From assembly GCA_041398005.1 (NCBI GenBank), contig JAWKVP010000002.1:434001-498000 (forward strand): a stretch of 64,000 nt of DNA, written 5' to 3'. Below the pieces are notes generated by a model, which was not told the DNA's origin, did no database searches, and saw only the letters and a program-made list of their open reading frames with translations. A program made the position numbers and the translations under genes. This DNA comes from JAGREO01 sp020446285 (lineage in GTDB: Bacteria; Pseudomonadota; Alphaproteobacteria; Geminicoccales; Geminicoccaceae). Below, piece after piece: positions 54,983-63,554 of this stretch. The first letter of the stretch is position 1. Every line of letters starts with the position of its first letter.

Positions 54983-56527
54983 TCAGGCCCGCCCGAGGAG
55001 ACTGTTGCCGGTCATTTCATCGGGTTTGGCAATGTTCATCAATTCGAGGATTGTAGGCGCCACATCGGCGAGGATCCCGTCCCTCAGGGTCGTGCCGGGA
55101 TCCGTACCGGTAACAAAGCATGGCACGGGGTTGGTCGTGTGCGCAGTATGCGGGCCGCCGGTTTCGGGATCGATCATCTGTTCGCAATTGCCGTGATCGG
55201 CCGTCACGAACGCCCTCCCGCCAAGTTCCTGCAATCGGTCGAGGAAGCGCCCGAGACATCCGTCGACGGTTTCAACCGCGCGGATCGCCGCATTGAGATC
55301 ACCTGTATGACCAACCATGTCCGGATTGGCGAAATTCACCAGAATGAAATCCGGCACATCCTCTCCAAGGGCTGACAACAGTCCCTCGACAAGCTCGTTC
55401 GCCGACATTTCCGGCTGCAGATCGTATGTCGCAACTTTCGGCGAGGGAACGAGGAGCCGCTGCTCGCCAGCCCGCGGGGTTTCGACACCACCATTGAAGA
55501 AGAAGGTGACATGCGGGTATTTTTCCGTTTCCGCGGCCCGGAGCTGCCGACAGCCACGATCCGCGAGCACATCCCCCAGGATATTGGTCATGCTCAACGG
55601 TTCGAACAGGGTCAGCACATGCTCTGACAGATCATCGGAATATCGCGTCATCCCGGCGATCACCGACCATTCGCGTTTCTTCCGTGGGAACCCGTCGAAA
55701 TCCGGCAGTGCCAGCGCGCGCATGATCTGGCGAACGCGATCCGCCCTGAAATTGGCGCAAAGAAACGCATCGCCGTTTTCCGCACCCGCATAATCACCGA
55801 TCACACGCGGCTCTATGAACTCGTCACCCGTGCCGGCTTCATGGGATTTGAGAATGCCCTGAACGAGATCATCGACCCTCGGCGCATCAGCGTCGACGAT
55901 CGCATGCCATGCCTTCTCCGTCCGCTCGAACCGGTTGTCCCGATCCATGGCGAAGTAGCGTCCGGACAATGTTGCGGGGAACCACCCCTCGACGCCCTTG
56001 AGATCATCAAGAAACCGCCTCGCATAATCGGCTCCGCCCCTCGGGGCGGTGTCCCGACCATCGAGAAAGGCGTGAACGGCAACCTCGATCCCCGCCTCGG
56101 TCAGAATCCGAACGAGCGCGACCATATGGTCTTGATGCGAATGAACGCCGCCGGGTGAAAGCAACCCCAGCAGATGCAGGCGCCCGCTTCCCGCACGGGC
56201 ACGCCGCACCACTTCCATGATGGCCGGATTCGCGGAGAGCGAACCGTCTCGGCAGGCCCGGTTGATCCGCGGCAGCTCCTGCATGACGATCCGACCGGCC
56301 CCGAGATTGAGATGCCCGACCTCCGAATTGCCGAACTGGCCCTCCGGCAGTCCTACATTCTCGCCATCGGTTCGAAGGAATGCGTGCGGACACTTCGACC
56401 AGTGCCGGTCAAACACCGGCGTTTCGGCCAACGCCACGGCATTTGTCTCACGAAGGTCGGAGTGCCCCCATCCATCGAGAATGACGAGTGCGGCCGGGCC
56501 GCGATCCTTTGAAACAGTGCCGCTCAC
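54983..56527 (-). CDS. gpmI: 2,3-bisphosphoglycerate-independent phosphoglycerate mutase
   Basis: A 514-residue glycolytic enzyme interconverting 3- and 2-phosphoglycerate. VILDGWGH and FGNSEVGHLNLGAGR (phosphorylated Ser68) open the phosphatase domain; GGVHSHQDHM and the later FVTADHGNCEQMIDP give metal ligands. GTG 56527 is chosen because it gives the family length and GGAGAT lies upstream; a longer frame to 56683 has no support. It precedes envC by four bases, so it heads the gpmI-envC-ctpA operon. Confidence 0.95.
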   Translation of the reverse strand: MSGTVSKDRGPAALVILDGWGHSDLRETNAVALAETPVFDRHWSKCPHAFLRTDGENVGLPEGQFGNSEVGHLNLGAGRIVMQELPRINRACRDGSLSANPAIMEVVRRARAGSGRLHLLGLLSPGGVHSHQDHMVALVRILTEAGIEVAVHAFLDGRDTAPRGGADYARRFLDDLKGVEGWFPATLSGRYFAMDRDNRFERTEKAWHAIVDADAPRVDDLVQGILKSHEAGTGDEFIEPRVIGDYAGAENGDAFLCANFRADRVRQIMRALALPDFDGFPRKKREWSVIAGMTRYSDDLSEHVLTLFEPLSMTNILGDVLADRGCRQLRAAETEKYPHVTFFFNGGVETPRAGEQRLLVPSPKVATYDLQPEMSANELVEGLLSALGEDVPDFILVNFANPDMVGHTGDLNAAIRAVETVDGCLGRFLDRLQELGGRAFVTADHGNCEQMIDPETGGPHTAHTTNPVPCFVTGTDPGTTLRDGILADVAPTILELMNIAKPDEMTGNSLLGRA

Positions 56528-56847
56528 GAACCCAGCCCATCTCCGAAACCAGGAAATCTCCAGTGCATAACCAAGGTCGAATACTACTTGAAGACACAAA
56601 AAAACATAGGAAAAACCCACATCGCATGACGCGATAATCGCCGTTTGCACTACCGAAGCGCGAATTACGCCACAAACATGCAAGTCATCAGCAAGGGCGG
56701 AATCATCAGGTTCCGAACGATCGCCTCCCTCGCAAACAGACTCTGAAACCTCTTGCAGTCATCCCTCTTTTCAAGCCCCGATCGTTCGAATCCAGACATA
56801 TGAACGACCGGTACGGACATTGACCCGATCGTACCCGATCAGAAAAT
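56528..56847. other. Intergenic region before gpmI
   Basis: About 320 bases between the small protein gene (56848-57291) and gpmI, both on the minus strand. It should hold the gpmI promoter and the end of the upstream transcript. No gene, strong terminator or clear promoter hexamers were found. Confidence 0.4.
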
Positions 56848-57291
56848 CTAGACGACGGGGTCCCCCACCGAAACGGCAATGTCGAGGCCGGATGGGAAAT
56901 AGAGTGTCGGTCCGTGATCGAAGACCATGAAGGAAAAGCCGTTCACATCTTCTCCGCCGACCTGCAGGTGATCCTGCACCACCCCCTTCTCGACGACATT
57001 CTGTGTGGCGTGCAGTTCGATGGGACTGTCTCCGGTCAAGACGAGCGCACCGGATTCGTCGGTCAGAAGGTCGGCAAGGTCGAGCGAGATCGGCGCCATC
57101 GCAACCTGCGAGCCGGCATCGAATTCTCCCCCGAAACCGAACTCGTTCCCCACATCGATAAGCGACTGCGCCAGATCCTGAAGTTCGGGATAATCCGGTT
57201 GCGAGAATTCGTTGTCGTCGACCGATCCGATCGAAAGGTCCAGATTGTCGGATTCGTGACTGAGGGGATCGATGATGTGCGTTTCGGCCAT
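56848..57291 (-). CDS. Small acidic protein resembling a type I secretion C-terminal module
   Basis: A 147-residue, strongly acidic protein without signal peptide or cysteine. The stretch ISLDLADLLTDESGALVLTGDSPIEL followed by VNGFSFMVFDHGPTLYFPSGLDIAV resembles the terminal module of large T1SS-exported adhesins (DLSDLL-type start, then a 'G-Y-x-V-Y' turn and hydrophobic strand). No glycine-rich nonapeptide repeats are present. It lies just downstream of the TolC gene and near LapB/LapC-like genes, so it may be a small secreted substrate. This is inference; a hypothetical cytosolic protein remains possible. Confidence 0.65.
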   Translation of the reverse strand: MAETHIIDPLSHESDNLDLSIGSVDDNEFSQPDYPELQDLAQSLIDVGNEFGFGGEFDAGSQVAMAPISLDLADLLTDESGALVLTGDSPIELHATQNVVEKGVVQDHLQVGGEDVNGFSFMVFDHGPTLYFPSGLDIAVSVGDPVV

Positions 57292-57431
57292 GGCCTTTCA
57301 CCCTTGTTCTGACGCCCGCATGCCTCGATTGGGCGGACGATCGAAGTGTAGGTTCGGCCAGTTAACCAACGGTTAACCCGGCATGGAATCCGCGTATCAT
57401 GATACAACAAATGGAATTGTGCAGCCAATTC

Positions 57432-57461
57432 AAAAAAAAGGCGGCTCCCGAAGGAACCGCC
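57432..57461 (-). terminator. Rho-independent terminator of the tolC-like gene
   Basis: On the minus strand a GGCGGTTCC arm pairs with GGGAGCCGCC (one G-U pair) around a TTC loop, and eight T residues follow (57432-57439). It lies 28 bases after the tolC stop. Confidence 0.88.
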
Positions 57462-57488
57462 CATCACATTCACTTGAATTCGCTCGGC

Positions 57489-59531
57489 TCAGTTCGAGGA
57501 AGACCCGAACACGGACGAAATGAAGCTGTCAAAGCTGTCATAGCGGGCCGGCTTGCCCGCCCCGCCCTGCAGCTGGTAGGCCGGCTCGACCGGCTCCTCG
57601 ACATCGACACCAGCCGTCAACGGCACGGGCTGGGAAGACGTCGTCGTGACGACAACGCGCTCACCACCAGCCGGCACCGCATCGGACGTGCCAAAGACGC
57701 TCGCAAAGAAGCTGTCGAAGCTGCCATAGTCGGCAGGCGGCTCCCCGGACGAATCCTCGGCCGACGCGACAACCTCGCTCGCAGCCGGTTCAACCGTGAC
57801 ATCACCCGCCCGGGCCGTGGCGACCGCATCATCCGTCACTACCGGAGCATCCTCCGGTTCTGCAGCGGATCCGGCAACATTCGCCCAGAATTCGTCAAAT
57901 GACGTGTAGGTTGCCGCACCACCAGTGACGGTCGAGGCAGTCGTCGTGTCACTCTCCACCGCCGCCTCGGGCGCCTCCTCAGGCACGACAGGGAGACTGC
58001 TGTCCACAGCGTCCGACTTGCCGGTGAACGGCGAGATATCCATCGCATCCGCGGGTGGCTCTCCCGCTTCCTCGCCACGCAACGGCCTCGGCTCGGAATC
58101 CGGAGCAATCAGCTCCTCGCTCTTGCGTTCGATGGCCTCCGGTGTCTGCACATCGCCCTCGCCACGGTAGATCGTGACGTTTTCGCGGGGACGGGCGACA
58201 TCGAAGGTGTTGAGAAGATCACCGACGACCGCGAGAACCCGGTAAACCGCGAACTCTTCGGTATATTGCGAGGTGACGAGACTGACCCGGTCGAGAAAGA
58301 GCTCGTTCTCCGCATCCAGAACGTCGAGCAGATCGCGCTGGCCGATTTCGAACTGGCTTGCATAGGCATCGCGCGTGCGTCGCTGCGCCTGTGCCTTGGC
58401 CTCGATCGCAACCGTACGGCTGCGCGCCGTCTCGAGCGCATTGTAGGAAAGCCGCGCATCCTCTTCTGCAATACGACGCGCGTTCTGCAACTGGGCACGA
58501 GCCTCGTTCACACGGTGGAACGCTTCGCGTTCGAGGGCCATGTCGCCGCCACCGCGAAAGATATTGTAACGCATGACGAGAAGCGCAGATGCGTCAACAT
58601 TGCCACCTTTCACGCCATCGAGATTCTCACCAGCCGTGGAACCGAGCTCGAGATCGAGGTGCGGATAGAAACCGCTGCGGGCCGCCCTGAGTTCGGCCGC
58701 AGCCACATCGACATCGGCTGCCGCGATCATCACTGTCGGACTGTTGACGGAGGCAGCGCCTGCCGCATCCTCCGGTGAAGGCGGAACGGCGGCGACCGGC
58801 GGTTCGCCATGCCCGAGATCCGACGGACGCTCGCCAACGACGCGCTGATAGGTCGCGATCGCGTCGAAGAGATTCCCTCGCGCGATCACCTGATTGTCCT
58901 GCGCACGCGAAAGCCGGGCCTCCGCCTGCCGCACATCCGCGATATCGCCGCGACCGCTCTGTTCGAGATCGCGCACCTGAAGCAGGATGCTCTCGTGCTG
59001 CTGAACATTGCGTTCGTTCAGGGCGAGGATTTCCTCGTTGCGCAGGATATCGAGATGGGCCTCGATGGCATCGAGACCGATAAACTCGGCCGCCTCATGC
59101 ACCCGGTACGCCGAACTGTCGACGCGGGCACGCTGACGCTCCACCTCGCTGTCGACTGCAAATCCGTCAAAGAGCATCTGCGAAAGACGAAGCTGGGCCT
59201 CGGAGCGGAAGAGAGTCGTGCTGGCATCGCCGTCCGGTGGCCGCGTCGTGCGCCGGCGCGTGCCGACACTGTTAGTGAATTCCGGACCGGTCGCCGCGCG
59301 CAAATCGACCGAGGGGAGATACTGGGACCGCGCGAGGCGCAACTCCTGATCGACCGCACGTCGATCAGCCTTGACAACGCCGATTTCCGGATTTGAATGC
59401 AGCGCCGCCCGAATGGAATCCTCCAGGGAACCTGCATTCGCCACGCCCGCGCCGGCAAGCAACGAAGCCGAAGCCAACAGGGTTGGCAGCGACATGAACT
59501 TTCTTGCCGCCACGCCGATCCTTTTCTCCAT
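57489..59531 (-). CDS. TolC-family outer-membrane channel with a repeat-bearing acidic tail
   Basis: A 680-residue protein, about 220 longer than usual. A signal peptide (about 1-32, ANA|GSL) leads to a normal TolC domain (about 35-450) with SLEDSIRAALHSNPEI, SQYLPSVDL and the second half with FEIGQRDLLDVLDAENEL. From about residue 460 an acidic, Pro/Ala/Thr-rich tail carries three copies of a Y-x-S-F-D-x-F-x-x-x-V-x-G motif beginning at Tyr542, Tyr602 and Tyr664; the last ends the protein. ATG 59531 is preferred. It faces the secretion ABC gene and should be the outer-membrane part of that system. The tail would lie in the periplasm if topology is TolC-like. Confidence 0.9.
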   Translation of the reverse strand: MEKRIGVAARKFMSLPTLLASASLLAGAGVANAGSLEDSIRAALHSNPEIGVVKADRRAVDQELRLARSQYLPSVDLRAATGPEFTNSVGTRRRTTRPPDGDASTTLFRSEAQLRLSQMLFDGFAVDSEVERQRARVDSSAYRVHEAAEFIGLDAIEAHLDILRNEEILALNERNVQQHESILLQVRDLEQSGRGDIADVRQAEARLSRAQDNQVIARGNLFDAIATYQRVVGERPSDLGHGEPPVAAVPPSPEDAAGAASVNSPTVMIAAADVDVAAAELRAARSGFYPHLDLELGSTAGENLDGVKGGNVDASALLVMRYNIFRGGGDMALEREAFHRVNEARAQLQNARRIAEEDARLSYNALETARSRTVAIEAKAQAQRRTRDAYASQFEIGQRDLLDVLDAENELFLDRVSLVTSQYTEEFAVYRVLAVVGDLLNTFDVARPRENVTIYRGEGDVQTPEAIERKSEELIAPDSEPRPLRGEEAGEPPADAMDISPFTGKSDAVDSSLPVVPEEAPEAAVESDTTTASTVTGGAATYTSFDEFWANVAGSAAEPEDAPVVTDDAVATARAGDVTVEPAASEVVASAEDSSGEPPADYGSFDSFFASVFGTSDAVPAGGERVVVTTTSSQPVPLTAGVDVEEPVEPAYQLQGGAGKPARYDSFDSFISSVFGSSSN
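57492..57908 (-). repeat. Three coding repeats of a SFDxF motif in the TolC tail
   Basis: Copies lie at 57867-57908 (YTSFDEFWANVAGS), 57684-57728 (YGSFDSFFASVFGTS) and 57492-57542 (YDSFDSFISSVFGSSSN), spaced 60 and 62 codons apart. The linkers differ in sequence and are acidic, so the motif itself is what is conserved. Confidence 0.85.
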
Positions 59532-59838
59532 GTGCCCATCCGCCAAGCTGCTGCGAAACCACCGAAAAACCCTAGGAAACCGGCGGTCGTTCGAGCGTTT
59601 GATATCCGGTGCGCATGGGGTCGTCAATCGAAAACCCCCTTCACCTTACGGCTGCGCCGAAAGTGTGGTTTTTTTATTCTCGGGTTGCGATCTCCGGCCA
59701 CAGTTCCCGGATATGGTACGGAGGCGGGCAACACCACCGGTCGATTTTCGATATCGATACACTCAGTCGGATTTCTTATCGATACATTTACACTCTTTGG
59801 CTAATTATCCTTCCTGACCGATCAGCGCGGAGCCCCGT
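59532..59838. promoter_or_regulatory. Divergent promoter region of the second type I secretion locus
   Basis: About 307 bases between the TolC-like gene (minus) and the ABC gene (plus). The last 90 bases are AT-rich and contain two direct copies of TATCGATACA, listed separately. No gene is supported here. Confidence 0.55.
59752..59786. promoter_or_regulatory. Pair of TATCGATACA direct repeats
   Basis: TATCGATACA occurs at 59752-59761 and again at 59777-59786, 25 bases apart. Each holds the palindrome TATCGATA. They lie 53-87 bases before the secretion ABC gene start and could be operator sites for a shared regulator of both divergent genes. Confidence 0.45.
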
Positions 59839-62097
59839 ATGGCGCAAGTTTCGACCCGAAGCGCGGAAATCAGCCGCGAAGATCCGCCTGCAGGCGACAC
59901 GGTGCGGCCGGGCCAGCAACCGGCGGCGACGCCGTCTGCCGAACAGGCGGATGTCGGCTGGCGCGTGCGTCGGTACGACCGCGCACTGCTCGACCCGCTC
60001 CTGTCATCGCTCGAAACGCTTGCCTATCTCCTCGACCGCCCGACCTCGGCGGATGCCCTGAAGGCGGGACTGCCGCTCGAGGACGGGCTGCTGACGCCCG
60101 AGCTCTTCGAACGCGCGGCCGCGCGGGCGGGACTGTCCGCGAGGCTTGTCCGGCGCCCGCTGGCGCAGATCGATGCGGCGGACCTGCCCTGTGTCCTGCT
60201 CCTTGCGGACCGGCGCTCATGCGTGCTCGCGGCGGGGAATCATGGCGGTCGCCTGCAGATCATCCGCCCGGAAACCGGCCGGGGCGTCGAGGAGATCGAC
60301 GAAGCCAGGCTCGCGGAACTCTACGAGGGCTACTGCATCTTCGCACGACCGGAACTCGCTTACGAACAGCGCGCGCGGGACGTTCAGCAGGAGTCGGCAG
60401 GTCACTGGTTCTGGTCGACGTTCCTGCGGCAGTGGCCCACCTATGCCGAGGTCGTGGTCGCGGCCGTCCTGATCAACATGTTCGCCCTGGCGAGCCCGCT
60501 TTTCGTCATGAACGTCTACGACCGGGTCGTGCCCAACAATGCGACCGATACATTGTGGGTGCTTGCCATCGGCGCAATGATGGTCTTCGGTTTCGACTTC
60601 CTCCTGAAGACGCTGCGCGGCTACTTCATCGACGCTGCCGGTCGGATGACCGACGTCAGGCTCGCAAGCGGTATCTTCGAACAGGTTCTCGGAATCCGGA
60701 TGGCACTCAGACCGCCATCCGCCGGAGCGTTCGCCAGTCAGCTGCGGGAATTCGAATCGCTTCGCGACTTCTTTACCTCCGCCACGATCACGACACTTGT
60801 CGACCTGCCATTCGTCGCCTTCTTCATAGCGATCATCTGGTTCATCGGCGGACCGGTCGCCGCCGTTCCGGCGATCGCCCTGCCCATCGTGATCGTCGCC
60901 GGCCTGCTCCTGCAGATCCCGCTCAACCGCGTCGTCAAGCGCAGCGTCAGGGAAGCCGCGCAGAAGCACGGCGTGCTCGTGGAAGCCATCAACGGGCTGG
61001 AGACGATCAAGTCCATCGGTGCTGAAGGCCGGCTGCAGCGGGGCTGGGAGGGATTTGTCGCCGCGACATCGAAATCGGGCAACCAGGCCCGCTTCCTTTC
61101 CGCAATCACGGTCAATCTCGCCGCACTCGCGACCAATCTCGTGACCGTCGGCGTGATCGTGGTCGGCGTCTATGAGATCGGCGAGGGCAACATGACGGTG
61201 GGTGCGCTTGTCGCCGCCACCATCATCTCCGGGCGGGCCATGGCTCCGCTCGGGCAGGTGGCCGGACTGCTCACCCGCTTCCATCAGGCGAAGACGGCAT
61301 ACGATACGCTCGATCGCCTCATGGCGCTCGAGGTCGAACGTCCGCCGAACAAGCGTTTCGTCGATCGCCGCGACCTTTCGGGCGGAATCGAGTTCAAGAA
61401 CGTCTCGCTCACCTATCCCAACCAGAAGTTGCCGGCGCTGAGCGACGTCTCATTCCGCATCCAGCCCGGAGAACGGGTTGCGCTCATCGGACGGATCGGG
61501 TCAGGCAAGACCACGATCGAGAAGCTCGTGCTCGGCCTGTACGAACCGCAATCGGGCGCCGTTCTCATCGACGGGACCGATGTGCGCCAGATCGATCCGG
61601 CGGATCTCCGCCGCAATATCGGCTGCGTGCCCCAGGACGTGTTCCTCTTTCAGGGAACGGTTCGCGAGAACATCACCATGGGCACACCGCTCGCCGACGA
61701 TGCTGCGATGCTCCGGGCAGCGGCGATCTCGGGCGTGGACCAGTTCGTCGACCGTCATCCGATGGGCTATGACATGAATGTCGGGGAACGGGGCGAAGCC
61801 CTTTCGGGCGGCCAGCGACAGGCGATCGCCGTGGCAAGATCCCTTCTTCTCGATCCGCCCGTTCTCATTCTCGACGAGCCCACGAGCGCCATGGACAACG
61901 GTTCCGAGAACCGCCTGAAGAACCGCCTCGGGGCAGAGCTCGCCGGACGCACGCTCATCATCGTGACGCACCGCGCGTCACTCCTGAGCCTCGTGGATCG
62001 CGTGATCGTGCTCGACAATGGCAAGATTGCCGCAGACGGTCCGAGAGACCAGGTTCTCAAGGCTCTCGCGGGTGGCCAGATCAAGAGTGCCGGGTGA
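59839..62097 (+). CDS. Type I secretion ABC transporter (LapB-like)
   Basis: A 752-residue exporter. Residues about 40-190 form a C39-like domain without clear protease residues, as in LapB-type exporters of large adhesins. Membrane helices span about 205-480. The ATPase has Walker A GRIGSGKTT, signature ALSGGQRQ and Walker B LILDEPTSAMD, all intact. The HlyD partner follows after four bases and the TolC-like channel is divergent, giving a complete secretion machine. No giant adhesin gene lies in the window. Confidence 0.93.
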   Translation: MAQVSTRSAEISREDPPAGDTVRPGQQPAATPSAEQADVGWRVRRYDRALLDPLLSSLETLAYLLDRPTSADALKAGLPLEDGLLTPELFERAAARAGLSARLVRRPLAQIDAADLPCVLLLADRRSCVLAAGNHGGRLQIIRPETGRGVEEIDEARLAELYEGYCIFARPELAYEQRARDVQQESAGHWFWSTFLRQWPTYAEVVVAAVLINMFALASPLFVMNVYDRVVPNNATDTLWVLAIGAMMVFGFDFLLKTLRGYFIDAAGRMTDVRLASGIFEQVLGIRMALRPPSAGAFASQLREFESLRDFFTSATITTLVDLPFVAFFIAIIWFIGGPVAAVPAIALPIVIVAGLLLQIPLNRVVKRSVREAAQKHGVLVEAINGLETIKSIGAEGRLQRGWEGFVAATSKSGNQARFLSAITVNLAALATNLVTVGVIVVGVYEIGEGNMTVGALVAATIISGRAMAPLGQVAGLLTRFHQAKTAYDTLDRLMALEVERPPNKRFVDRRDLSGGIEFKNVSLTYPNQKLPALSDVSFRIQPGERVALIGRIGSGKTTIEKLVLGLYEPQSGAVLIDGTDVRQIDPADLRRNIGCVPQDVFLFQGTVRENITMGTPLADDAAMLRAAAISGVDQFVDRHPMGYDMNVGERGEALSGGQRQAIAVARSLLLDPPVLILDEPTSAMDNGSENRLKNRLGAELAGRTLIIVTHRASLLSLVDRVIVLDNGKIAADGPRDQVLKALAGGQIKSAG

Positions 62098-62101
62098 CAG
62101 G

Positions 62102-63442
62102 ATGACCAGGAACAGCGAAGAATCCAAGCGCACCAACCGTCAGCACCAGCTCAGATCGACATTCTATTCGACCGACGAGCTGCGCCCGAAGCTCTTCAGC
62201 CACCTGCTGCTCGGTTTCATCGTCGTGATCTTCGTCGGGCTCGGGAGCTGGGCCGCCTGGGCGCGTCTGGATGAGGTCACGCGCGGGACCGGACGGGTGA
62301 TCCCGTCACGCCAGACGCAGATCGTGCAGAATCTCGAAGGCGGTATCGTTGCCGAGCTCATGGTCCGCGAAGGCCAGGTCGTCGAAGAGAGCGAGGTGCT
62401 GATGCGCATCGACAATGTCCGTGCCGCCAGCGACTATCGCGAGACGAAGGCACGCTACCTCTCGCTGACGGCAGCCATCGCGCGCCTGACGGCAGAGATC
62501 AACGAAACCGCCATCAACTTTCCTCAGGAGGTGCTCTCGGAAGCCCGCGATCTCGCCGAAAGCGAGACCGCGTTCATGGGCTCGCGTCAGGCCGAACTCG
62601 AGGCACAGCTCGACATCCTGCGAAGCCAGGTCATCCAGCGTGAGCAGGAACTGGCGGAACTGAAGACCAAGCTCAACCAGTATGACCGCTCCTACAGGCT
62701 TGCTTCGGAGGAGCTCCAGCTGATCGCGCCGCATGCCAAGACCGGCGTCGTGTCCAAATCCGACTTCCTTCAGAAACAGCGTGAGGTGAACGATCTCAAG
62801 GGCCAGTTCGAGCAGACCCGCCTCGCCGTTCCGCGCGTCGAGAGCGCCCTGCGCGAGGCGAACCAGCGGATCGAGAGCGCCTACAGCACATTCCGCTCGG
62901 AGGCACAGCGCGATCTCAGCATTCGCCGCGCCGAACTTGCCGGAATTCGCGAGATCATCGTTGCCGGCGAGGATCGGGTGAGACGCACCGAAGTCCGCTC
63001 ACCGGTACGGGGAACGATCAAGAGCGTGCATTTCAACACCATCGGCGGCGTCATTCAGCCGGGCGACCATCTCTTCGAGATCGTTCCGCTCGAGGACACG
63101 TTGCTGGTGGAAGCGCAGGTGCGCCCGGCCGATGTCGCGTTTCTTCGTCCCGGCCTTCCGGCCACCGTCAAGATCACCGCCTATGATTTCTCGATCTATG
63201 GCGGGCTTGCCGGGACGGTCGAGAACATTTCGGCCGACACGATCGTCGACGAGCGTGGCGAGAGCTTCTATCGCATGCGTGTGAGGACGGCGGAGAGCTC
63301 GCTCGGAACGGCGGAGAAACCGCTCGAGATCATTCCGGGCATGACCGCCGAGGTCGATGTGATCACGGGCGAGAAGACGGTGCTCGACTATATCCTGAAG
63401 CCGATCCTCAAGGCACGCGACCACGCCCTGCGCGAACGCTGA
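62102..63442 (+). CDS. Type I secretion HlyD-family adaptor (LapC-like)
   Basis: A 446-residue membrane-fusion protein. A membrane helix (about 36-56) is followed by WARLDEVTRGTGRVIPSRQTQIVQNLEGG, the lipoyl half that is diagnostic of this group, then a long coiled-coil (about 105-310), EVRSPVRGTIKSVHFNTIGGVI and a beta domain ending in ITGEKTVLDYILKPILKA. Compared with the other adaptor (25378-26694), it has a different coiled-coil but the same overall plan. It bridges the ABC protein and the TolC-like channel. Confidence 0.93.
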   Translation: MTRNSEESKRTNRQHQLRSTFYSTDELRPKLFSHLLLGFIVVIFVGLGSWAAWARLDEVTRGTGRVIPSRQTQIVQNLEGGIVAELMVREGQVVEESEVLMRIDNVRAASDYRETKARYLSLTAAIARLTAEINETAINFPQEVLSEARDLAESETAFMGSRQAELEAQLDILRSQVIQREQELAELKTKLNQYDRSYRLASEELQLIAPHAKTGVVSKSDFLQKQREVNDLKGQFEQTRLAVPRVESALREANQRIESAYSTFRSEAQRDLSIRRAELAGIREIIVAGEDRVRRTEVRSPVRGTIKSVHFNTIGGVIQPGDHLFEIVPLEDTLLVEAQVRPADVAFLRPGLPATVKITAYDFSIYGGLAGTVENISADTIVDERGESFYRMRVRTAESSLGTAEKPLEIIPGMTAEVDVITGEKTVLDYILKPILKARDHALRER

Positions 63443-63554
63443 ACCCCGTTGCAGCACACCGGATCCCGCCGGGGGGTGAACATTCGCCTCACCGGAAGCA
63501 GCCTGCTATGGTTCCACGAGGTCAGAACCCCATCCCCGAGATCCGGCGAAAGAC

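Noticed and set aside
56771..57301. A 176-codon frame overlapping the small acidic protein
   Set aside because: It is another frame of the same stretch, with Arg/Gly-rich shadow composition; the acidic frame has the start and the module-like sequence.
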